Source: Haematobacter genomosp. 1
Lineage (GTDB): Bacteria > Pseudomonadota > Alphaproteobacteria > Rhodobacterales > Rhodobacteraceae
Direction of reading: 5' to 3'
DNA: 64,000 nt
Assembly (NCBI RefSeq): GCF_002196855.1
Contig: NZ_NIPW01000034.1
Span: forward strand, 23,034-87,033
Shown: one piece after another, positions 37,752 to 45,209 of the stretch
How the letters are laid out: the number at the start of each line of letters is the position of its first letter
Numbering within the stretch: the stretch's first letter is position 1
Notes under the pieces: generated by a model
What the model saw: only the letters and a program-made list of their open reading frames with translations
Told to the model about the DNA's origin: nothing
The model's database searches: none
Program-made: the position numbers and the translations under genes

Positions 37752-38092
37752 TTCCCCTCGGGGCAGGTGATCTTCTAAACATGTCGATTTTCGGGGGATG
37801 GCAGCAGGCGGCGCGGCGACCTGAACTCGTGAAGCTGACACTTGGTAATATCGTCGCCACACCACCTGATGCACGTATAGGTGTAAGAGATTTTCCGTCC
37901 TCGCGCGACCTGTCTTTTTGGACAGGTCCGTCTCTCAACTCGGTGAGATCACGGAATTTTTTATCGACTAATTCGAGTTGCTCGCCAATCTCCCCTTTAT
38001 CTTCATAAAATTCGCCCTAGCGGACGGAGCGTTGTCTGCCGCGGTTCTTGGCTCTTGCTATTTCGCCGTGACTTCGGCATGCAGCCACTCAT
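37752..38092 (-). pseudogene. low-GC patch with remnants of a broken reading frame
   Basis: GC content falls to about 45% over 37921-37980. On the minus strand a frame begins MPKSRRNSKSQEPRQ at 38080 and stops after 25 codons. In a neighbouring frame, after a TAG at 38017-38019, an open stretch reads EFYEDKGEIGEQLELVDKK and FRDLTELRDGPVQKDR without a start codon. The composition looks protein-like, so this may be one frameshifted gene or a leftover of integrated DNA between two tRNA genes. A perfect 8-bp hairpin (GACCTGTC/GACAGGTC) lies at about 37907-37928. Confidence 0.35.
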
Positions 38093-38381
38093 GGCCCCGT
38101 AGCTCAGCTGGATAGAGCAACCGCCTTCAATTGGAGTGCGCGTCGGGAAACCGGCGCTGCAGAACCTGTCAAATTCGGGGAAACCTCTGCCCTGCGGCGT
38201 GGCAATCCCGAGCCAAGCCCCATTTCGGGGAAGGTGTAGAGACTGGACGGCAGGCACCCGCCCCGCTACCGCGGAAGGGTGAAGGGACAGTCCAGACCAC
38301 GAAGGGCCTCCGGCCTGCGGCGAAAGCCGAAGTGGTAAGCTAAGCGGTTGGTCGCAGGTTCGAATCCTGCCGGGGTCGCCA
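38093..38381 (+). tRNA. tRNA-Arg(UCU) interrupted by a group I intron
   Basis: Exon 1 is 38093-38127 and exon 2 is 38340-38381, encoded CCA included. Joined, they give a 77-nt tRNA with acceptor GGCCCCG/CGGGGTC (one G-U pair), D arm, anticodon stem ACCGC/GCGGT and loop CTTCTAA, so the anticodon is UCU, reading AGA. The T arm is GCAGG-TTCGAAT-CCTGC. The interruption falls after U34, inside the anticodon, a position known for bacterial group I introns in tRNAs. AGA is a rare codon in this high-GC genome. Confidence 0.95.
38128..38339 (+). ncRNA. self-splicing group I intron (IC3-like) in tRNA-Arg
   Basis: This 212-nt insert shows the ordered core elements: P (AAATTCGGGGAAACC, 38171-38185), Q (CAATCCCGAGCCAAGCC, 38203-38219), R (GTGTAGAGACTGGACGGC, 38235-38252, with the guanosine site) and S (AAGGGACAGTCCAGACC, 38282-38298). 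They closely resemble the cyanobacterial tRNA-Leu intron. P1 forms from exon CUU (38125-38127) and intron GAG (38134-38136), giving the required U-G pair at the 5' splice site. The intron ends in G (38339). A P2 hairpin with a GAAA loop lies at 38138-38157. No endonuclease gene is present. Confidence 0.93.
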
Positions 38382-39027
38382 GTCTGCTTGTAAGGTGTTG
38401 ACGTAGCGTCATAAACCTGACGGTTCCGGTCCGGGCTTCCAAATCTTGTTCCCTGATCATTCCAGGGAGTGGCCTCCTGCGCCGCGCGGCGATCGAGCAT
38501 CGCCACACCCCGGTGCATGCTTCGCGACCGGTTTCTGTCGCAATCCGGTGCACCGTTTCCCGGCTTCGGTGAACGCACTCGTCTGCACCTTTCTCACCCC
38601 GTGGGCTCTTGCCCCTCTGATATCGGCTTTTGCTGCGGCACAGGGGAACCGGGCGCTGAAAGCCCGCTCCGTGACAAGCCATGTCATGTGCCTCACCACC
38701 TCGGAGATCACCGCTTTCAGGGTTCCAGGTCGCCCGTTCCCCCTTCTGTCAACCCTGACTGCGCCCCGCCGCACGCGGTCTACCCATCCACCTCCGATGA
38801 GGCGGACGACGCGACCGGTGTAAGTCCCGGATGAAAGACCGATGAAAAGACTTCGGCGAGCAGGCCAAGACGACCGCTGAGGACGTTCAGTAGAACCTGG
38901 CCCGCGCCCTGCGCGAAAGCAGCGGGAAACCCGCCTCTCTGCAAGAGGGCTATCCCTCCGAGCAAGCGCACCGGGACGGGAGTCGCCGCGCTTGGGCGGC
39001 CTCGTAACTGCTTCTGGGGAAAGGGGT
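38382..39027. other. 646-bp gap without a recognisable gene
   Basis: Several frames are open by chance but none looks like a known protein or has a good ribosome-binding site. Hairpins are visible: TCCCTG/CAGGGA (38450-38468), GCGGG-AAA-CCCGC (38922-38934) and GCCGC/GCGGC (38985-39000). The last two lie downstream of the CcsR4 RNA on the minus strand and may mark its 3' end, though U-runs are weak. Confidence 0.45.
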
Positions 39028-39103
39028 GCGGCAGCCTCCGGGGAGGAGGAGAGGAGGCTGCCGCTGTATGACGATCAAGCCAGGGAGGAGGAGAGGCCGA
39101 TCG
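39028..39103 (-). ncRNA. ccsR4: cuckoo/CcsR-type small RNA, fourth unit
   Basis: Two adjacent hairpins separated by 7 nt. The first (39072-39081 with 39095-39103) has a small internal loop; the second (39028-39039 with 39053-39064) is a perfect 12-bp stem. Both loops read CCUCCUCCC on the minus strand. This is the last of the four units and its 3' end may extend into the downstream hairpins. Confidence 0.88.
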
Positions 39104-39138
39104 CATTCTGTCCGGTCTGTCCCGACCGGGAGGGGGAT

Positions 39139-39213
39139 GCGGCGGCTCCAGGGGAGGAGGAAGGAGCCGCCGCTCTCGCCTGCGATGCGACCCAGGGAGG
39201 AGGAGGGGTCGCA
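39139..39213 (-). ncRNA. ccsR3: cuckoo/CcsR-type small RNA, third unit
   Basis: Two hairpins 12 nt apart: 39186-39193 with 39206-39213 (perfect 8 bp), and 39139-39149 with 39163-39173 (perfect 11 bp). Each loop carries CCUCCUCCC. A separate small hairpin (CCGGTC/GACCGG, 39112-39129) lies in the spacer to the next unit. Confidence 0.9.
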
Positions 39214-39251
39214 GCGCATCTGTTCCGGCATGCTCCGCCGGAGGGAGGTGA

Positions 39252-39316
39252 CAGCGCTCCGGGGAGGGAGGAGGACCGCTGCCTATTCACGACAACCCGG
39301 GGAGGAGGAGGGGCTG
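39252..39316 (-). ncRNA. ccsR2: cuckoo/CcsR-type small RNA, second unit
   Basis: Two hairpins 11 nt apart: 39293-39298 with 39311-39316, whose stem needs a G-U pair that exists only on the minus strand, and 39252-39260 with 39273-39281, which has one G-G mismatch. Both loops contain CCUCCUCCC. The strand-specific G-U pair supports the minus strand as the functional RNA. A CCGGC/GCCGG hairpin (39225-39241) lies in the spacer to the third unit. Confidence 0.88.
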
Positions 39317-39353
39317 CCGCAAAGTCTGGAACCCGAAGGCCCCGTATTCCGGC

Positions 39354-39419
39354 GACGGCACTGGGAGGAGGAGTGTGCCGTCACCTTTCCGATCGCCCAG
39401 GGAGGAGGAGGGGCGATCG
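39354..39419 (-). ncRNA. ccsR1: cuckoo/CcsR-type small RNA, first unit
   Basis: Two hairpins 7 nt apart: 39390-39398 with 39411-39419 (perfect 9 bp) and 39354-39361 with 39375-39382 (perfect 8 bp). Both loops read CCUCCUCCC, an anti-Shine-Dalgarno sequence. It starts 10 nt after the ccaF1 stop codon, so it must be processed from the same transcript. In Rhodobacter sphaeroides the homologous RNAs are stress-induced. Confidence 0.92.
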
Positions 39420-39428
39420 AAATCCTTT

Positions 39429-39641
39429 TTACTTGCCGTAAACCGCTTCGCGGGCCACGGAGTAGATCGAAGAGCGGCTGAGTTGCAGATCGGCAAGCTC
39501 ACGGTCGCTCAGTTCCCGCAATTCGGCAACGGTTTGCCGATACAGGCGGCGCTGCGCCCAGGCTTCGCGGACACGGGCAACGAAATCGCTCAGGCCCGAA
39601 GCATTCTGGGCCGCCCCATGGGTATGGTTCAGGTAGGCCAT
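39429..39641 (-). CDS. ccaF1: DUF1127 small RNA-binding protein CcaF1
   Basis: A 70-residue basic protein. The C-terminal half is a DUF1127 domain (RQTVAELRELSDRELADLQL, then SRSSIYSVAREAVYGK). In R. sphaeroides the DUF1127 protein encoded upstream of CcsR1-4 binds RNA and takes part in sRNA maturation and turnover. Here the position, size and following RNA units match, so the same role is inferred. The mRNA is expected to continue into the RNA array. Confidence 0.9.
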   Translation of the reverse strand: MAYLNHTHGAAQNASGLSDFVARVREAWAQRRLYRQTVAELRELSDRELADLQLSRSSIYSVAREAVYGK

Positions 39642-39707
39642 TGTAAGTCCATTCTCTTGTGATCGGGCGCAGCGGGCTTTTTCTCTCGTCCTGCGCCTTC
39701 GGGAATG

Positions 39708-39735
39708 AACATACGCCTATGCTGCGACTGCACAA
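39708..39735 (-). promoter_or_regulatory. candidate promoter of ccaF1-ccsR
   Basis: TTGTGC (minus strand, 39730-39735) and TATGTT (39708-39713) are separated by 16 bp and lie about 67-95 bp upstream of the ccaF1 ATG. In R. sphaeroides this operon is driven by RpoHI/RpoHII; the sequence here does not allow a sigma factor to be named. Confidence 0.4.
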
Positions 39736-39937
39736 TGGGGGGGAGGGGCAATCCGGCCATGCACAAGATGCATAACCCATGCTGACCTATTTTTCGCGAC
39801 GAATTTCCCCAGTAAAACTGGCCTTCTGGGCCGGGATGGTGTTCAGTCTGCCACGATCTGCCCCGAAGAGGTGGCGAAAATGTCGCAGTTGCAGGGGTTG
39901 CGGTTCCGGGGCCCCGGCGCTGCAGGAAAGGGAAAAG

Positions 39938-40996
39938 ATGTCGTTGACGCGTGAATCCGTTCTTGCCGCTCTCTCCGGCGTTCCTGTGCCGGGGGGCGGC
40001 ACTCTGGTGAGCCGCGATCTCCTGCGGGCCCTGACGCTGGAGGCAGGCACGGTCCGCTTCGTGATCGAGGCTGCGGATGCCGACATGGCACGGGGGCTGG
40101 AGCCTGCGCGGCAGGCGGCCGAGGCGGCGGTGCGCGGGCTCGAGGGGGTGGAGAAGGTTTCCGCCGTGCTCACCGCGCCGGCCTCCGCCCCGCCGATGCC
40201 CAAGATCGGGCGGCACCCCACGCCGCAGGCTGGCCCGCAACCGGTGAGCGGGGTGGACCGTATTCTTGCAATCGCCTCGGGCAAGGGCGGGGTGGGCAAG
40301 TCCACCGTGTCCTCCAATCTCGCGGTTGCCCTGGCGCGACAGGGGCGGCGCGTCGGCCTGCTGGACGCGGATATCTATGGTCCGTCACAGCCGCGGATGA
40401 TGGGTGTCAACCGGCGTCCCGCCTCGCCCGATGGGCAGACGATCATCCCGCTCACCGCCCATGGCGTCACCATCATGTCGATCGGCTTCATGCTGAGGGA
40501 GGATGAGGCGGTGGTTTGGCGCGGCCCGATGCTGATGGGGGCCCTGCAGCAGATGCTGGGGCAGGTGGCCTGGGGTGAGCTTGACGTGCTCATCGTGGAC
40601 CTGCCGCCGGGAACGGGGGATGTTCAGCTCACGCTCTGCCAGAAGGCCAATATCACCGGGGCGCTGGTCGTCTCCACTCCACAGGACGTGGCGCTGCTGG
40701 ATGCGCGCAAGGCCATCGACATGTTCCGCAGGCTGAACACGCCTGTGCTGGGTCTCATCGAGAACATGTCGAGCTTCTTCTGCCCCAATTGCGGGCACGA
40801 ATCCCATATCTTCGGTCATGGGGGCGTGCGGGCCGAGGCGGAACGGCTGGCTCTGCCGTTCCTGGGAGAACTCCCTCTCAGCCTCGATGTGCGTGTGGCG
40901 GGAGATTCGGGTACGCCGATCGCCGCTGGCGACTCGCCCGAGGCGCAGGCCTATGCGCATTTGGCAGAACGGCTCGTCGCAGGTGGAATGGCCTGA
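39938..40996 (+). CDS. apbC: Mrp/NBP35 family iron-sulfur carrier ATPase
   Basis: A 352-residue protein with an N-terminal DUF59/MIP18-like domain (MSLTRESVLAALSGVPVPGG) and a deviant Walker A ATPase domain (AIASGKGGVGKSTVSSNLAV near residue 114). The CxxC in FFCPNCGHESHIFG binds a bridging Fe-S cluster. It delivers clusters to client apoproteins. The ATG at 39938 follows AGGAAAGGG; the longer frame from 39779 has no conserved content. Confidence 0.92.
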   Translation: MSLTRESVLAALSGVPVPGGGTLVSRDLLRALTLEAGTVRFVIEAADADMARGLEPARQAAEAAVRGLEGVEKVSAVLTAPASAPPMPKIGRHPTPQAGPQPVSGVDRILAIASGKGGVGKSTVSSNLAVALARQGRRVGLLDADIYGPSQPRMMGVNRRPASPDGQTIIPLTAHGVTIMSIGFMLREDEAVVWRGPMLMGALQQMLGQVAWGELDVLIVDLPPGTGDVQLTLCQKANITGALVVSTPQDVALLDARKAIDMFRRLNTPVLGLIENMSSFFCPNCGHESHIFGHGGVRAEAERLALPFLGELPLSLDVRVAGDSGTPIAAGDSPEAQAYAHLAERLVAGGMA

Positions 40997-41079
40997 AATC
41001 TCTGCAAAACACCGGAACGATTCGCGGCTAGCGCAGTTTTGCGATATGCCAAGCCTCGTCTGGAAATCAGGCAGGACAT

Positions 41080-41116
41080 GGTGAGGGGGCGATGCTTTGC
41101 GGCATCACTCCTCACC
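41080..41116. other. hairpin in the 605-bp gap between apbC and mraZ
   Basis: GGTGAGG (41080-41086) pairs with CCTCACC (41110-41116), enclosing GATGC/GCATC around TTTGCG. No T-run follows, so it is not a standard terminator. The gap also has a GCAAAAC/GTTTTGC inverted repeat at about 41004-41042. The MraZ operator occupies the far part of this gap and the mraZ leader the rest. Confidence 0.45.
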
Positions 41117-41281
41117 AACTGCGCACGGATCCGCGAGGATCGGCGCCGACACTCAAAACTCCTCTCCATGCTAGTTCTGGCGTAATTGCGCCGGGGCGGC
41201 ACAATATATTCCATTAGGGGCGAATTTTTCGGCGAAACCTAGGCATTTTGCGCCGCTTTCTCCCATGCCGGTGCCTAAGTT

Positions 41282-41306
41282 TCCCATTGCTTCCCGTGAA
41301 TTCCCA
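41282..41306 (-). promoter_or_regulatory. MraZ-type operator, three repeats with 10-bp period
   Basis: On the minus strand TGGGA, CGGGA and TGGGA occur at 41302-41306, 41292-41296 and 41282-41286, separated by exactly five bases each. This is the pattern bound by MraZ in E. coli, where it autorepresses the cluster. A fourth TGGGA lies at 41261-41265, one base out of phase. It is about 300 bp before the mraZ start, implying a long leader. Confidence 0.75.
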
Positions 41307-41601
41307 TGGCATTCCTTGTCCATCCGATGAGGGATGGGCTAAAGGGGCGGAAGACCCCACGGCAAAAGGCAGTTTCATACAGGCACCCCCCTTCATCAGA
41401 TGAAAGAGATCCGGCGCGGCAGAGCAGCATCCCCCCAGGATGTGCCGCAGAAATACCGGACGCACCCAGTGATGGGACGAGGGCGGCGGATCGGGCAGTG
41501 GCAGCGGCCCGGTCCGCCGTAGTCCATCCGGAGGGCGCTCTGGCGATCCTCCGGGCCGACCAAGGTCCGATCAACGGACCGGAAGGGACGAGTGCGGGGC
41601 A

Positions 41602-42114
41602 GTGGTGGACACGTTCAGGGGTGAAAGCCTCAACAAGGTGGACGGCAAGGGACGGGTTTCGATCCCCGCGCTGTTCCGCCGCGTGCTCGACGCCTGCGAC
41701 CCCGACCGCAAGCCAGGTGACGGCTCGGGCATCGTGCTGGTCTATGGCGATCACCGCCGCAAGTTCATCGAATGCTATACCGTCCGCGAGGCGCACCGGA
41801 TCGACCGGCTGATCGCCCGGATGAAGACAGGTTCCCCCCAGCGCCGCGCCTTGGAGCGTCTGATGCAGGGGCAATCCTTTCCCACACAGGTGGATGATGA
41901 CGGGCGTCTGGTGCTGCCCCCCGTGGTGCGGGAGCGGCTGAACCTCGCTCCGGGAGGCGGAGAGGTCTATTTCGTGGCCTCCGGCGCGACGTTCCAGATC
42001 TGGCATCCCGACGCCTGGGCGGAGGAGGAGGCGAAACTCCGCGACTGGCTGGACGAGCAGCCGGAGGATTTCGACCCGCTCTCCCTGCTGCCGGACGAAG
42101 ACGAGGTAGAGTGA
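41602..42114 (+). CDS. mraZ: cell division and cell wall cluster regulator MraZ
   Basis: A 170-residue protein with two AbrB-like MraZ domains: FRGESLNKVDGKGRVSIPAL at residues 5-24 and FPTQVDDDGRLVLPPVVRER in the second half. It binds the operator upstream and controls the division cluster. The start is one of two consecutive GTG codons (41602, 41605). It is longer than the E. coli protein by about 20 residues, mostly in the middle and the acidic tail. Confidence 0.93.
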   Translation: MVDTFRGESLNKVDGKGRVSIPALFRRVLDACDPDRKPGDGSGIVLVYGDHRRKFIECYTVREAHRIDRLIARMKTGSPQRRALERLMQGQSFPTQVDDDGRLVLPPVVRERLNLAPGGGEVYFVASGATFQIWHPDAWAEEEAKLRDWLDEQPEDFDPLSLLPDEDEVE

Positions 42115-43074
42115 ATGGTGCAGGCACCGCATATTCCGGTCCTGCTGGGTCCGCTTCTGACCGCAGTTGCACCCGTGCGCGGCGTCTGGCTCGACGGGAC
42201 GTTCGGCGCGGGGGGCTATGCGCGCGGGCTGCTGGAAGCCGGCGCGGACAAGGTGATCGGGGTGGACCGGGATCCGCTGGCGTTCCGGCTGGCGGCGGGC
42301 TGGGCGGGGGAGTACGGCGACCGGCTGGAACTCGTGCAGGGCACCTTCGGGCGGATGGACGATTACGCGACCGGGCTGGATGGCGTGGTACTGGACCTTG
42401 GGGTTTCGTCCATGCAGCTCGATGAGGCCGACCGGGGCTTCTCCTTCGCCAAGGACGGGCCGCTCGACATGCGCATGTCGCAATCCGGGCCGAGCGCCGC
42501 GGATCTGGTAAACACCGCGCGTGAGGAAGTGCTCGCCGACATTCTCTATAACTACGGGGAGGAGCGCGCCTCCCGCCGCATAGCCCGCGCCATCGTCGCG
42601 GCGCGGCCCATCACGCGGACTCTGGAATTGGCGAAGATCGTCGAATCCTGCCTGCCGCGCCCAAAACCCGGCCAGACCCACCCCGCGACTCGGAGCTTTC
42701 AGGCGCTGCGGATCGCGGTGAATGACGAATTCGGCGAGCTCATTGCCGGGCTGGAGGCGGCCGAGCGCGCTTTGGCCCCCGGCGGGCGGCTCGCCGTGGT
42801 CACCTTTCATTCGCTGGAGGACCGGGTCGTGAAACGGTTCTTTCAGGATCGGGCGGGGGCTGCCGCGCGCGCAAACCGCTATGCCCCGGACCTGCCTGAG
42901 GAAACCGCCACCTTCCGGCTCGTCACCCGGCGCGCCGTCGGGCCGGACGAGGGTGAGGTCGCGGCCAACCCGCGCGCGCGCTCCGCGAAACTCCGCGTGG
43001 GGGAGCGGACATCCGCAGCCGCGCGCCGGTCGGACCGCGCGGCGCTCGGGTTGCCTTCGGTGAAAGGACTTTGA
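42115..43074 (+). CDS. rsmH: 16S rRNA (cytosine(1402)-N(4))-methyltransferase RsmH
   Basis: A 319-residue SAM methyltransferase. It has [15 protein letters not shown], the SAM site [20 protein letters not shown] near residue 25, and [20 protein letters not shown] near residue 223. It methylates C1402 in the ribosomal P site. The ATG directly follows the mraZ stop, so translation is coupled. Confidence 0.96.
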   Translation: MVQAPHIPVLLGPLLTAVAPVRGVWLDGTFGAGGYARGLLEAGADKVIGVDRDPLAFRLAAGWAGEYGDRLELVQGTFGRMDDYATGLDGVVLDLGVSSMQLDEADRGFSFAKDGPLDMRMSQSGPSAADLVNTAREEVLADILYNYGEERASRRIARAIVAARPITRTLELAKIVESCLPRPKPGQTHPATRSFQALRIAVNDEFGELIAGLEAAERALAPGGRLAVVTFHSLEDRVVKRFFQDRAGAAARANRYAPDLPEETATFRLVTRRAVGPDEGEVAANPRARSAKLRVGERTSAAARRSDRAALGLPSVKGL

Positions 43075-43075
43075 G

Positions 43076-43414
43076 ATGCGGAGCCTGTTCTACGTCCTCT
43101 CCGCCCTCGCCGTGATGGGCCTCGCCTACTGGGCCTATCAGGAGAATTACCATACGCAGGAGGCCTCCCGCCAGGCCGCTCGCCTGCGCCAGGAGATCGG
43201 CTCGCTGCATGAGGCAATGGGCGTTCTGAAAGCGGAATGGGCCTACCTCAACCGGCCCGACCGGCTTGCGGAACTGACCATCATCAATTTCGACCGGCTG
43301 AGGCTGCTGCCGCTGGAGCCGTCGCAATTCGGCAGCGTCGCTTCCGTAACCTATCCGTTGCCCACCGTGGCCGATCCGCTTGCCGCCCCGACCGATCAGG
43401 AGACGCTCCCGTGA
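43076..43414 (+). CDS. ftsL: cell division protein FtsL
   Basis: A 112-residue bitopic protein: short cytoplasmic start, transmembrane helix at residues 3-20 (SLFYVLSALAVMGLAYWAY), then a coiled coil (ASRQAARLRQEIGSLHEAMG) and the YLNRPDRLAELTIINFDRLR segment conserved in alphaproteobacterial FtsL. It recruits the septal synthase with FtsB/FtsQ. One base after rsmH. Confidence 0.9.
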   Translation: MRSLFYVLSALAVMGLAYWAYQENYHTQEASRQAARLRQEIGSLHEAMGVLKAEWAYLNRPDRLAELTIINFDRLRLLPLEPSQFGSVASVTYPLPTVADPLAAPTDQETLP

Positions 43415-45195
43415 CCCGGACCCCCCTCCGCCCGCTTGCCCGCATTCTCTCCGCCCGCGAGAAGGGGGAGAATCCCGATGCCATCGAGCGGGAGAACATC
43501 CGCCTCCGCGCGGAAACGGCGCGGGACAAGGCGCGGTTGCGTGCAGAGGGGCGGCTTCTGGTTCTGTCGCTGTTCTTCTTCGCGGCCTTCTCCGCGATCG
43601 GCGCGCGCATGGGGCTGCTGGCTTCGGTGGAGCCGGAGGAACCGGCGATTGCCGGTGTCGGCTCTCCGATCATCGCGCAGCGGGCGGATATCGTGGACCG
43701 CAACGGGCGGGTGTTGGCGACCAATCTTGTCACGCATTCGCTCTATGCCCAGCCGCAGCAGATGATCGAACCCGTCCGCGTCGCGCGTGAACTGACGGAG
43801 ATCTTCCCCGATCTGAAGGAAGATCAGCTCGTCAAGGATTTCACCGGCAGCCGCAAGTTCCTCTGGATCCGGCGCAAGCTCTCGCCCGAGCAGATGCAGG
43901 CGGTGCATGACATCGGCGACCCCGGTCTGCTGTTCGGCCCGCGGGAGATGCGGCTTTATCCGAACGGAAAGCTCGCCTCCCACATTCTGGGCGGCGCGGG
44001 CTTCGGGCGGGAGGGGGTTTCCTCCGCCGAAGTCATCGGCACGGCGGGGGTGGAGAAGATCTACGACGACTATCTCCGCGATCCGGCCAACGGCGGCGAG
44101 CCGCTGGAACTGTCCATCGACCTTTCCGTGCAGGCCGCGGCGGAGCAGATCCTCGCGGGTGGGGTCAAGCTGATGAACGCCAAGGGCGCCACTTCCATCC
44201 TGATGGATGTGCATACGGGGGAGGTCATCTCCATGGTGTCCTACCCGGATTTCGACCCGAACGACCGCCCCTTGCCCCCGGTGAAGGGCGACCCGTCGGA
44301 CAGCCCGCTTTTCAACCGCGCGGTGCAGGGGCTGTACGAACTCGGCTCCACCTTCAAGATCTTCGCCGCCTCGCAGGCGATCGATCTCGGCCTCGTGACG
44401 CCGAGCACGATAATCGACACGCGCCCCTTCAACTGGGGCCGGTTCCGCATCAAGGACATGCACAACTACGGCGCGCAGCTCAGCGTGCTCCGCATCATCG
44501 AGAAAAGCTCCAACGTCGGTTCCGCCCGGCTGGCGCAGATGATCGGCGGTCCGCGGCAGCAGGATTTCCTGAAGCGGCTGGGCTTCCTCTCGCCGACGAC
44601 CGTCGAGCTGACGGAGGCCCCGGGCGCGCGACCGCTGATACCGAAGGTCTGGTCGGAGATCTCCTCCATGACCATCGCCTACGGGCACGGCATGTCGGCC
44701 AGCCCGCTGCACCTCGCCTCCGCCTATGCGACGATCGTGAACGGCGGAACGCGGGTCAATCCGACGCTCATCCGGCAGGACAAGCCCGTGGTGGGGGAAC
44801 GTGTCATCGCAGAACGCACCTCCGACATGGCGCGGGAGATGCTCCGCGGCGTGGTGGAGGAGGGGTCGGGCGCCACCTACGGCAAGGTGGAAGGCTACGA
44901 CGTCGGCGGCAAGACGGGCACGGCGGAGAAACCGCTCCGCAATGGCCGCGGATATGCTCACGACAAGGTGATCGCGACCTTCGCCTCCGCCTTTCCGATG
45001 TCGGACCCGAAATACGTGCTGATCGTGAGCCTTGACGAAGCCGTTGAAACCTCTGGCCCGATACCGCGGCGGACAGCCGGTTTCACCGCGGTTCCCGTTG
45101 CAGCGGAGATGATCCGGCGGATCGCGCCGCTTCTCGGACTACGGCCCGAGGTTGAAGCGGTGCGTCCCGCTGCGTTAACGCTCGTGCGGAACTGA
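43411..45195 (+). CDS. ftsI: septal peptidoglycan transpeptidase FtsI (PBP3)
   Basis: A 594-residue class B penicillin-binding protein. A cytoplasmic tail of about 45 residues leads to a single transmembrane helix (LLVLSLFFFAAFSAIGARM), then a dimerisation domain and the transpeptidase with STFK (active serine at residue 313), SSN (from 366) and KTGT (from 501). It cross-links septal peptidoglycan during division. The GTG start overlaps the ftsL stop as GTGA. Confidence 0.95.
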   Translation: MTRTPLRPLARILSAREKGENPDAIERENIRLRAETARDKARLRAEGRLLVLSLFFFAAFSAIGARMGLLASVEPEEPAIAGVGSPIIAQRADIVDRNGRVLATNLVTHSLYAQPQQMIEPVRVARELTEIFPDLKEDQLVKDFTGSRKFLWIRRKLSPEQMQAVHDIGDPGLLFGPREMRLYPNGKLASHILGGAGFGREGVSSAEVIGTAGVEKIYDDYLRDPANGGEPLELSIDLSVQAAAEQILAGGVKLMNAKGATSILMDVHTGEVISMVSYPDFDPNDRPLPPVKGDPSDSPLFNRAVQGLYELGSTFKIFAASQAIDLGLVTPSTIIDTRPFNWGRFRIKDMHNYGAQLSVLRIIEKSSNVGSARLAQMIGGPRQQDFLKRLGFLSPTTVELTEAPGARPLIPKVWSEISSMTIAYGHGMSASPLHLASAYATIVNGGTRVNPTLIRQDKPVVGERVIAERTSDMAREMLRGVVEEGSGATYGKVEGYDVGGKTGTAEKPLRNGRGYAHDKVIATFASAFPMSDPKYVLIVSLDEAVETSGPIPRRTAGFTAVPVAAEMIRRIAPLLGLRPEVEAVRPAALTLVRN

Positions 45196-45209
45196 CGGGA
45201 GAGCCTGCG

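Noticed and set aside
37708..37938. Minus-strand frame ending RKRFELLTFPM
   Set aside because: The end is the antisense reading of tRNA-Val, a common false gene; only the upstream part is kept as a possible remnant.
38446..38823. 125-residue plus-strand frame in the gap after tRNA-Arg
   Set aside because: No ribosome-binding site, no family resemblance, and composition not convincing.
39028..39419. Regularly spaced GGGAGGAGG repeats looked like a CRISPR array or tandem DNA repeat
   Set aside because: The repeat is only about 9-12 bases, spacing varies in a paired pattern, and each copy is the loop of a hairpin with its own complementary stem. No cas genes are near.
39028..39419. G-rich plus-strand tracts as G-quadruplexes
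   Set aside because: The flanking complementary stems and the DUF1127 gene explain the pattern better; G-runs mostly come in twos.
41275..42810. 511-residue minus-strand frame over mraZ and rsmH
   Set aside because: Both plus-strand genes have full motifs and coupled starts; the antisense frame does not.
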